15,302 nucleotides of DNA from JAKLDO01 sp035354435 (GTDB lineage: Bacteria > UBP6 > UBA1177), in NCBI GenBank assembly GCA_035354435.1, contig DAOQAY010000064.1, positions 1 to 15,302 of the forward strand. The letters are read 5' to 3'. The notes beneath the pieces were generated by a model. The model made no database searches and had not been told where the DNA came from. It was given only the letters and a program-made list of their open reading frames with translations. Each line of letters starts with the position of its first letter. Position 1 is the first letter of the stretch. Of the stretch, positions 1-7,371 are shown in pieces. Both the position numbers and the translations under genes were made by a program.

Positions 1-1
1 T

Positions 2-1279
2 TTCCCGACATACAAGACAAATCTCGGACTTCCTGTGAAACTTAAACTTGCCACAACAGGATGTGTTTCAAATCCAGCAATGATAGATTTTTCAGATTGC
101 GGAGGGACCAAAGGACCGGAAACATGCACGGACGACTCAGATTGCGATGAGGATCTTTGCTGTTACAAAAAAGAAGGAGAGCTTGAAGGGTTCTGTCAAG
201 TGACACCCTGCAGTCCTCGCCTTCTGACTTGCAGAAACGACTACTCAGTTTCAACCGGAAACAGAAATCTGTCAGATGATGTGATTTTCATAACATCCGT
301 TCTGAATCTGGTTATGGGAGAGATAATAGTGCTTCCGTCAATATCAGACAGCTGCACTCTGAAGTTTCAGAAATTCGATGTGAATGTGAAGCTTGACGAT
401 GAATTTGTAGAAATTAACAACCCGAAGCTGTACTTCGATAAAAACAATAACGGAGTTGTTGATTATACCGCTTCTCAGGAATCGCCTTTTGCTTATGGAA
501 AGTTCAATAAAGAAAAAGGGTTGATCGAATTTTACACTTTCAGCAGCAACTACTTTGATGCCCGATACTTAAATTCCATTCTTCTTGTGGCGGATATCGG
601 TTACAAAGATGGTGAAAATATTTCAAAAACAGCTTCGTTCACACCGTCAATTCAAACCGGCGGAATAACAATTGTTGACGATGGAGAACCTGAAATCACG
701 GGACTTCCCGTTTCGTTCAGTAAATTTCAGATTCCTCCGGATGACACCTTTGTCATTACAAAAGGAGAGAGCGATTATATTCTTTCCGGAGATCTTTATC
801 ACGGAGAATACGAATCCGCAGATATTCTGCAGTTCAAAGCTTTTTCAAAAGGAAGTGATGACAGAATAAAAAGCATAACTTTCACCATCCCTGAAGAAAG
901 TAATGCTGAATTCGGTGATGAGATTTCTTTTCTGTCGTTGTATCTTGATTCTGATAAAAACGGATTCGGTGATGAAGAAATCATTAGAACCGAAAAAACT
1001 GATGCCGGAAAATCGCATAAATTTCTTTTAGATATACCTGTTACAGACTCTGTACCCAAGTATTTCACAGTAAAATCGGACATAGATCTTTTCAATGGCG
1101 ATCATTTTCAAATTCAGATATCTGACATAGAAATTGAATCAGATAAAGAAATCCTCGGACTTCCTGTGAATTCAAAAGAATACAGCTACACCTGCGATCC
1201 GGCATATGAAGATTGTCATCGTTTTGGCACACACTCGTGCTTTATCCCGTTTATAGGCTGCTCCGCTTTAATTTTATGA
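2..1279 (+). CDS. Secreted DUF11-type surface protein paralogue, C-terminal part (5' end outside window)
   Basis: The reading frame is open from base 2, and its first residues (YKTNLGLPVKLKL...GCVSN...DCGG) match the late part of the two following genes. It is therefore the tail of a third paralogue, and the in-frame GTG at base 35 is not its start. Next comes a Cys module (CTDDSDCDEDLCC) like the CxxDxDC modules of many deltaproteobacterial surface proteins. After it sit two tandem homologous domains of roughly 120-150 residues that the other paralogues lack. Each has an EF-hand/dockerin-like loop (DKNNNGVVD near base 440; DSDKNGFGD near base 950) and a GLPV motif near its end, suggesting calcium-stabilised beta domains. 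The protein ends GCSALIL, matching the Gly-Cys-plus-five ending of its neighbours, but lacks their Asp-rich linker. Stop TGA (1277-1279) overlaps the ribosome-binding site of the next gene. Molecular function is unknown; surface location is inferred. Confidence 0.85.
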   Translation, partial: FPTYKTNLGLPVKLKLATTGCVSNPAMIDFSDCGGTKGPETCTDDSDCDEDLCCYKKEGELEGFCQVTPCSPRLLTCRNDYSVSTGNRNLSDDVIFITSVLNLVMGEIIVLPSISDSCTLKFQKFDVNVKLDDEFVEINNPKLYFDKNNNGVVDYTASQESPFAYGKFNKEKGLIEFYTFSSNYFDARYLNSILLVADIGYKDGENISKTASFTPSIQTGGITIVDDGEPEITGLPVSFSKFQIPPDDTFVITKGESDYILSGDLYHGEYESADILQFKAFSKGSDDRIKSITFTIPEESNAEFGDEISFLSLYLDSDKNGFGDEEIIRTEKTDAGKSHKFLLDIPVTDSVPKYFTVKSDIDLFNGDHFQIQISDIEIESDKEILGLPVNSKEYSYTCDPAYEDCHRFGTHSCFIPFIGCSALIL

Positions 1280-1286
1280 GGTATAA

Positions 1287-2918
1287 ATGTTAAAAAATTC
1301 AATCGCCTGTCTTGTTCTGGTTTTGTCGTTTATGACAATTATGTCAGCTAAAAATCTCGGGCCGGATGTTTCTGTCTATAACGGTGAAGAACTGAAATGG
1401 GAAGATGGAGCTTACGGTTATTTCGTTATGTTCAAAAGTCTGCTGGATGAAAATGGCGACTGTGTTGAAAGTCAGACTGAAAAATTTTATACTCTTGATG
1501 AATCGCTTGTTCCGCCGGATGCTTTTGTCGAACGGGCATTTCTAATCTGGACTGGCGCTCAACCTGTTGATAAATTTGATGAAATCACTGATAGCGAAGT
1601 GACATTGCACTATAAGTTCACAGATGGAAATATCAATGAAACTAAGACCGTAACCGCAACCGGATATAAAGTCACAGAGCCGCTTGGATTTGAATTTGAT
1701 TCGATTATTGAATCTGATGATGCCGGAAGATCATATTTCACATATAGAGTTGATGTTACTGATTTTTTCAAGACGATTCACGAAATTGGTCGTGAACTTG
1801 GTGTTGAATCTGACGGAGAGTCACTTTTCGGAGATTATACTCTTTCAGACCTTGATTGCGCAAGTGATGAATTTTATTCAGGCAATGGAACAGCAACTTC
1901 AAACTGGGCAATCGCAATAATCTATAGATCATACCTTTTAGCTCCTGTAAAGATCACTTTTTTTGACGGCTTGCAGGAATTGACCAAACCAACAGGTCCT
2001 GCAGATTTCGGGTGTGTTGACTCTGATCAGAAATGCACTCTGCTCACAAATAACGGAGCATTTGACCTGTTCTCGTTTGAAAATGACAGCTGGAATATCG
2101 CAAATCTCCTCATCACTTCAGAAGAAACAACTTCTTCAAATTTTGATATTCCGGATCAGCCTGAACTTGTCGCCTGCACTCCGGCAAATATCCCTGTCAA
2201 TCCCAAGAATCCTGACAGTTTCTGGTGTGATAACAAACTAGATCATGTTTTTGCAATCAAAATCCAGAACCGGGGTGATAGTGTTTCGCCTGCTGTAATT
2301 GTTAAAAATTCAATTCCTGAAGATATGGAATATGTCGCAGGATCAACAGAATATGCTGCTGAATTTACTGTCGTTGACGATAAAAAAATCGCAAAGAAAT
2401 GGAACCGCATTCCTGATAACGAAGGAGCTTTCCCGCTTATCGAAGGATATAAAATCTCTGATAATATGAATTCCTGCGGCGCAGATTCTGATTATTTGAG
2501 CTGTGAGAATACAATAATGGTAAGATTCAGAACAAGAGTTAAAGATGATGTGCAAAAAAATACAGTGCTTGAAAACGCTGCTAACATAGATACTTACACA
2601 ACAAACCTCGGCATTCCGCTCAAACTTAAACTTACAACTTCAGGATGTGTTTCAAATCAGGATGATATCAATCTTGATGATTGCGGCGGACAAACCTGTC
2701 CTGGTTGCATAGATGATGAAGATTGTCTTGATGGTTATATTTGCGATGGTTGCAATTGCATTCCCGATCCGAATGCATCAATTTCAGACAGTGATATTGA
2801 AAACATTGATGATGATACTGTTGACGATTCCGATATCGAAGCCGTTGTTACTGACGAAGACAATCAGAAAACTGACTCAGAAACAAAATCAGACGGTTGT
2901 GCAATAACAAATTTATGA
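1287..2918 (+). CDS. Secreted DUF11-type surface protein, short paralogue
   Basis: This 543-aa protein has a Sec signal peptide (residues 1-21, probable cut after MSA) and no lipobox. The N-terminal half contains the blocks AFLIWTGAQ and SNWAIAIIYRS, which are shared with the next gene and resemble the beta-rich head of DUF11 surface proteins. Residues about 316-420 (KIQNRGDSVSPAVIVKNSIP...YVAGST) fit a DUF11 repeat. A Cys module (CPGCIDDEDCLDGYICDGC, about 471-489) precedes an Asp/Glu-rich linker and the end DGCAITNL. The start ATG has GAGG 5 nt upstream, formed by the previous gene's stop codon. Compared with the next gene, about 100 residues between the head and the DUF11 repeat are missing or replaced by a short stretch. 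It lies 7 bp after gene 1 and 7 bp before gene 3, so they are surely co-transcribed. A structural or adhesive surface role is likely, but the ligand is unknown. Confidence 0.88.
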   Translation: MLKNSIACLVLVLSFMTIMSAKNLGPDVSVYNGEELKWEDGAYGYFVMFKSLLDENGDCVESQTEKFYTLDESLVPPDAFVERAFLIWTGAQPVDKFDEITDSEVTLHYKFTDGNINETKTVTATGYKVTEPLGFEFDSIIESDDAGRSYFTYRVDVTDFFKTIHEIGRELGVESDGESLFGDYTLSDLDCASDEFYSGNGTATSNWAIAIIYRSYLLAPVKITFFDGLQELTKPTGPADFGCVDSDQKCTLLTNNGAFDLFSFENDSWNIANLLITSEETTSSNFDIPDQPELVACTPANIPVNPKNPDSFWCDNKLDHVFAIKIQNRGDSVSPAVIVKNSIPEDMEYVAGSTEYAAEFTVVDDKKIAKKWNRIPDNEGAFPLIEGYKISDNMNSCGADSDYLSCENTIMVRFRTRVKDDVQKNTVLENAANIDTYTTNLGIPLKLKLTTSGCVSNQDDINLDDCGGQTCPGCIDDEDCLDGYICDGCNCIPDPNASISDSDIENIDDDTVDDSDIEAVVTDEDNQKTDSETKSDGCAITNL

Positions 2919-2925
2919 GATAAAA

Positions 2926-4746
2926 ATGTTAAAGAATTCAATTATTTGCACTTTTTTTATCTTTTTGTTTTTTAATGTTTCCGCAAAAGATTTCGGTCCT
3001 GATGTTTCGGTTTACAATGGGCAGATGCTTAAATGGGATGACTATAAAAAGGGTTATGGCTATCATGTGATGTTCAAGAGTCTGCTTGCTGATTATAAAA
3101 CCTGTCTTGGTGAAGTTCTTATTGAACCTTATTCCCTTGATGTATCACATGTTCCAAGCGATGCTTATGTCGAAAAAGCATTTCTGATCTGGACTGGCGC
3201 TCAACCTGTTAAAAAGATTGATGAATCTGCCGACAATCAAGTGGTTTTGAGCTTTGAGTCAACTGATGGAAATATCAAGGAAACACAAACTGTAACCACA
3301 ACTGGACATAAAGTTTCAGAACCACAAGGATTTGAATTTGATGCTTTCATCGATCCGGATGAACCTGACATTTCATATTTCACATACCGTGTTGATGTGA
3401 CAGACTTTTTTAAAGAAATCCATGAATCTGGACGCGCTGCCGAATTTGAATATGATGGATATTCACTGTACGGAAACTATACTGTTTCAGGGCTTGATTG
3501 TTCAGACGGTGAAAATGCCGTTTCCAACTGGGCGATAATTCTCATCTATTCATCAAAAGAGATTTCTCCGAAGGCGGTTTACCTTTACGATGGATTCCGC
3601 CAATACAGAAATGAAACAGCAGAAACCGCAGTAAGAGGTTTTGAATTGTGGGAAGATCCTGAAATTAATATCACACTCCTCAGCAGCGGTGGAGAACCGG
3701 CTGAAGATCAGAATAACGAAAATTCTCTTGAAGGTTTTGCTGTCAGGGGAGAAAAGGAAATAGACTGGATATTTTTAAATGATGACTGCAATCCGGAAAC
3801 TGATGTCTTCAATTCCATTTCATCTGTTTACAGTTGGGACTGGGACTGGGGATACAATGAACCAGTTTGTACCGGAGGTGATCCAAAGGAACCGTATCCT
3901 GATGAATTGGAGTATTCAATGGATGTTGACACATTTATTATGGATTCCGCCACAGATGGTAATTACGCAACACACTTCAATAAAGGGGGAACAGAGATAA
4001 ATATACGGATCGGATCAAATCAGGACAGGATTATTACAAATATGCTGATAGTTGCAACTGATCTTATCAATCCGACACCCGATTTTGACATCCCAATGCA
4101 ACCTGAAATGAGGGCATGCACTCCTTCATTAAAACAGGGCGATGATTATCAAGGTTACTGGGATTATACAGATCTTGAATATACTTTCGTGATCTTTTTG
4201 CAGAACTGGGGAAAAAAGAATTCTCCACCGGTCAGCGTGCAGACTTATATTCCAGCCAGCATGGACTATGTTCCTAATTCAACAGAAATGGCTAATAAAT
4301 TCAGTGCGATAGGTGGGAAGCATATTGCAGACGAGTGGGTGCAGATTCCTGACCTTGAAAACAGCGGATTTCCGCTTGAATCCGGTTTTCAGGTTACTGA
4401 AACAATGAAACCATGTGGGGATGGTTCATCAGACTGTGATACAGTTTTTGTCAGATTCAGGACAAAACTCCATAATGGTCTGCCCAAAACAACGGTATTT
4501 GAAGCAACTGCTGTAATTCATGCCGAAGGATTTCAGGCCGTTAAAACCAATTTAGGAATGCCTTACAAACTTAAACCGGACGGATCAGGTTGTGTCGAAA
4601 AACAGGAAGAGGTCGATCTTGCGGACTGTGGAGGATCTGTAATTTCAGAAAATGAAGACATTGATACTGAAACAGCTGACGAAGATACTGACGAAGATAC
4701 TTCCGAAACAAAATCAGATTCCGGTTGTACAGTTCTTGTTTTCTGA
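2926..4746 (+). CDS. Secreted DUF11-type surface protein, long paralogue
   Basis: This 606-aa paralogue of the preceding gene keeps the same order: signal peptide (cut after VSA, about residue 20), GPDVSVYNG start, AFLIWTGAQP block, SNWAIILIYSS block, DUF11-like repeat (about 416-520, ending YVPNST), GCVEKQEEVDLADCGG, acidic linker and ending SGCTVLVF. It carries a middle segment (about residues 245-375, with SSGGEPAEDQNN, DDCNPETDVFNS and MDVDTFIMD) that the short paralogue lacks. That segment has the look of the full-length surface proteins, so the short copy is probably the derived one. It lacks the CxxDxDC Cys module of its two neighbours. The start has GAGA upstream, again overlapping the previous stop, and the two junctions are nearly identical in sequence, as expected from tandem duplication. 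Function beyond surface exposure is not recognised. Confidence 0.88.
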   Translation: MLKNSIICTFFIFLFFNVSAKDFGPDVSVYNGQMLKWDDYKKGYGYHVMFKSLLADYKTCLGEVLIEPYSLDVSHVPSDAYVEKAFLIWTGAQPVKKIDESADNQVVLSFESTDGNIKETQTVTTTGHKVSEPQGFEFDAFIDPDEPDISYFTYRVDVTDFFKEIHESGRAAEFEYDGYSLYGNYTVSGLDCSDGENAVSNWAIILIYSSKEISPKAVYLYDGFRQYRNETAETAVRGFELWEDPEINITLLSSGGEPAEDQNNENSLEGFAVRGEKEIDWIFLNDDCNPETDVFNSISSVYSWDWDWGYNEPVCTGGDPKEPYPDELEYSMDVDTFIMDSATDGNYATHFNKGGTEINIRIGSNQDRIITNMLIVATDLINPTPDFDIPMQPEMRACTPSLKQGDDYQGYWDYTDLEYTFVIFLQNWGKKNSPPVSVQTYIPASMDYVPNSTEMANKFSAIGGKHIADEWVQIPDLENSGFPLESGFQVTETMKPCGDGSSDCDTVFVRFRTKLHNGLPKTTVFEATAVIHAEGFQAVKTNLGMPYKLKPDGSGCVEKQEEVDLADCGGSVISENEDIDTETADEDTDEDTSETKSDSGCTVLVF

Positions 4747-4777
4747 TATAATGCTTCAGTTTTTTTTGGAGTTTTCA

Positions 4778-5332
4778 ATGCAGTTTCACACATTAAAACA
4801 AGGCTGGACAGATCAACCGCTTAGCGATCTTAAGGTGCTGTGTTCACTGGATATTAAACACAGCAGAATAAGTGCATCATTTCAAGTTTCAGAACCGTCG
4901 CTCAGGGCTGAAAACTTCGGCTTCAATCAGAAAGTCTGGGAAGACAGCTGTGTCGAACTTTTTCTCTCATTTGATGGTAATAATTATTACAATTTTGAGA
5001 TAAACTGCATCGGATCTGTGCTCGGGCAGTATGGTCCTGATAGACACAATAGAAAATTTATTGATGAAAAGATGCTCAGGCTGATCAAAGTTAAAAGTTC
5101 GCTCGGGAAAGTCCCGTTCGGCGCAGTTTCAACTCCGGCAAATTACGATATTGACATAAAGATACCGGCAGAAATCTTTGTTTTCGATAAAGATCCTGAC
5201 CTTAAAAAAGCCCGTGGCAACATCTATAAATGCGCCGACAGATCACCGACTCCGCATTACATGTATTTATATGAAATTACTACAGAAAAACCTGATTTTC
5301 ACAGACCGGAATTTTTCAGGGAATTATTCTAA
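4778..5332 (+). CDS. CBM9-like (carbohydrate-binding family 9-like) small protein
   Basis: The frame is open further upstream, but ATG 4778 is chosen because GGAG lies 6 nt before it and because the upstream residues only shadow the acidic tail of the previous gene. The product is 184 aa. The segment VWEDSCVELFLSFDGNNYYNFEINCIG (from about residue 53) followed by QYGPDRHNR is typical of stand-alone CBM9-like proteins, which carry a conserved W-D-CVE-F core and a Y-NFE strand. Such domains bind reducing-end sugars in xylanases; in stand-alone versions the ligand is usually unknown. No signal peptide is visible, so unlike its operon neighbours it looks cytoplasmic. It begins 31 bp after the long paralogue and is probably co-transcribed. 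Its TAA overlaps the TAG of the convergent lipoprotein gene by 4 bp (CTAA). Confidence 0.8.
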   Translation: MQFHTLKQGWTDQPLSDLKVLCSLDIKHSRISASFQVSEPSLRAENFGFNQKVWEDSCVELFLSFDGNNYYNFEINCIGSVLGQYGPDRHNRKFIDEKMLRLIKVKSSLGKVPFGAVSTPANYDIDIKIPAEIFVFDKDPDLKKARGNIYKCADRSPTPHYMYLYEITTEKPDFHRPEFFRELF

Positions 5333-7356
5333 TCATCACTCAGTCCCGGTATTTCGGGAGGTACGATTATTGTGACATTCTGGGAATCGAGATATGCGCC
5401 GCTCACTGCATCGACAATATGGATGACTGCTGTGAAAGCCTGAGCATGATCGGTCTGTTTGACGCAGGTGTCGTTTTGAGCATGGACCGTAAATTTCAAA
5501 GTAGTTCCGGTAACTTCCGGATTTGAAGTGCCAGTCACAAAGTTTGTAAATCCGTTGTCATAAACAGATCCGTTGAGTTTTGCGATCTGGGCGACAGGAG
5601 CACAGGTATCACCAGGAGGCGCAATAAATTCAATGGCTTCCACTTTTTTCAGGAAACATGAAGTGTCAATTGTCGAAGAATTATTGTCATCAGCCGCTAA
5701 CGAATAAACATCAAAAACAGCATATTTTACAAGTGCATCAATTCCGTTTACAACTGCTGTATCGAGTCCCGAGCCGTCTGCGGCAATACTGTAAAAAAGT
5801 GTGGTTCTTCCTGCTCCGGCACATTCAGGGACCACTGCACCCGTCGAGCTTGAAAGTTCATTGAGCTGGGTCTGTGCATTCACACCGTCATAACCGCCAA
5901 GGGAAAATACTGTTATCGTTTTTATCCCTTTTGCTGTAAGTGCCGAAATAGTATCAGTTTTTGACGCACCCCTTTCGTGAGAAACTGCATCGGTTATGTG
6001 GATTGCTATCGGTATTGAACCGCTTCTGAAAATTCCGTTCACCGCCATATTATATAGTGAAAAATAACCCGCTTCAGGCCCGTCACCACCGTATTCAGCA
6101 ACAAGATTGTTAACCGAAATCTGCGCTGTCATTGTGTTTGTTGAAGGATTATTCTGGATAAGCGAGGGCTCCGTCTCATCTCTGAACTGGGCAACACCAT
6201 ATGCACTGTCGGTAATTTTCGCTCTGGTCTGAGGAATTATAATGCTGGAAAGTGTGTGTTTGAGATTGTAAAGCTCTCCATCCATTGAACCGGTGGTATC
6301 AATACTGAAGAAAATATCGGCTTTCTGTACTGACGGCGAAAAGGTCAAAGTATCTGTTTTTTCAGGTTTTCCATAAGGAAGTTCAAAATAGAAATTGATC
6401 CCTTCAATATCGGTAACGCCCTGATTTTTATCACATATTTTTGAACCGACCGCAACTTCGGCAAGATCGCTGAACCCGTCACCGTCAACATCGCTGTAAA
6501 CTCTGCTGTCTTTTTTCAGATTGGGACAGATCACTTCATCTGAATCGCTCAGACCGTCACCGTCACTATCCATATCAATAAAATCGTATGCTTTGTCTCC
6601 ATCTGTATCTGCCGGAGGAGTTGAATAATCGTGAGGAGCTTTGCAGTCAGGATAACCGTCTTTGTCCGTATCTCTGAATAAAATCCCGTACTTTTCTATA
6701 CAATCCGGAATTCCGTCATCATCAGAATCAAGGTCAAGATAATTGGGAGTTTTGTCACCGTCAGAATCTTTTGCAGTTTCATAAAGATCCTTAACTCCGT
6801 CATTATCAGAGTCGGCATCAAAATAATCATTCACCCCGTCATCGTCACTGTCAACCGGATTTTCAGGATTGATCCCTGCCTCCACACTGTCAAGTATTCC
6901 ATCATCATCACTGTCGGTATCTCTGTAGTCAGCTGTCCCGTCAGAATCGGAATCTCTGCATGGAAGTGATTTGCATTCAAAACTGTCAGGAATACCGTCA
7001 CCGTCACTTTCCGTATCAAGATAATCCGGAGTTCCATCTTCATCAGTATCAACCGGAACACCGTTCGGCATTTCAACTACATCGGGAATTCCGTCACCGT
7101 CAGAATCTTTATCCGGCGGAATAATCGTATCGTTATCATTATCATTTTCAATATTGTCAAAATCTTCTTCATTGTCAGCTTCATCAGTTATTTCAGAATC
7201 TTTGTCATCGATCGGGAGTACATCGTCGGTGTCTTCGTATTCGTTATCGGTATTTGTTTCACTGTCTGGATTGTTTGACGGGGATTCTTTTTTATTTTCG
7301 CATGAAACAGCTATAAGAACAACAACCGTGATGGATAACAATATAATTTTATTCAT
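5329..7356 (-). CDS. TSP3-repeat / VWA-domain lipoprotein
   Basis: The product is 675 aa from ATG at 7356, preceded by GGAG 6 nt away; two ATGs 15 and 12 nt further upstream lack such a site. A lipoprotein signal peptide ends in the lipobox AVSC with Cys19, followed by an Asp/Glu/Asn-rich tether (20-82). Residues 83-300 hold about eight to ten thrombospondin type-3-like calcium repeats (DSDGDGIPD, DSDDDGILD, DADSDNDGVKD). A von Willebrand A domain covers about 346-550 with MIDAS DTTGSM at 353-358 and a GGDGPEAG loop at 423-430. A C-terminal beta-rich region contains paired cysteines. VWA domains bind protein ligands through the metal at the MIDAS, and the TSP3 stalk would hold it off the membrane. 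It lies 15 bp after the upstream lipoprotein gene on the same strand, so they form an operon. The ligand is unknown. Confidence 0.9.
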   Translation of the reverse strand: MNKIILLSITVVVLIAVSCENKKESPSNNPDSETNTDNEYEDTDDVLPIDDKDSEITDEADNEEDFDNIENDNDNDTIIPPDKDSDGDGIPDVVEMPNGVPVDTDEDGTPDYLDTESDGDGIPDSFECKSLPCRDSDSDGTADYRDTDSDDDGILDSVEAGINPENPVDSDDDGVNDYFDADSDNDGVKDLYETAKDSDGDKTPNYLDLDSDDDGIPDCIEKYGILFRDTDKDGYPDCKAPHDYSTPPADTDGDKAYDFIDMDSDGDGLSDSDEVICPNLKKDSRVYSDVDGDGFSDLAEVAVGSKICDKNQGVTDIEGINFYFELPYGKPEKTDTLTFSPSVQKADIFFSIDTTGSMDGELYNLKHTLSSIIIPQTRAKITDSAYGVAQFRDETEPSLIQNNPSTNTMTAQISVNNLVAEYGGDGPEAGYFSLYNMAVNGIFRSGSIPIAIHITDAVSHERGASKTDTISALTAKGIKTITVFSLGGYDGVNAQTQLNELSSSTGAVVPECAGAGRTTLFYSIAADGSGLDTAVVNGIDALVKYAVFDVYSLAADDNNSSTIDTSCFLKKVEAIEFIAPPGDTCAPVAQIAKLNGSVYDNGFTNFVTGTSNPEVTGTTLKFTVHAQNDTCVKQTDHAQAFTAVIHIVDAVSGAYLDSQNVTIIVPPEIPGLSDD

Positions 7357-7371
7357 TTTATTCTCCATCAT

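Noticed and set aside
35..37. GTG at base 35 as the start of the first gene
   Set aside because: The frame is open to the window edge and the residues before it (YKTNLGL) align with the internal part of both following paralogues, so the gene begins upstream of the window.
4652..4777. Upstream extension of the CBM9-like gene to 4652 or 4751
   Set aside because: It overlaps the acidic tail of the previous gene in another frame, has no ribosome-binding site, and GGAG points to ATG 4778.
6480..7140. Repeated CCGTCATCATCAGAATC-like DNA resembling a CRISPR or satellite array
   Set aside because: Spacing is irregular and the repeats are the coding sequence of TSP3 calcium repeats on the minus strand.
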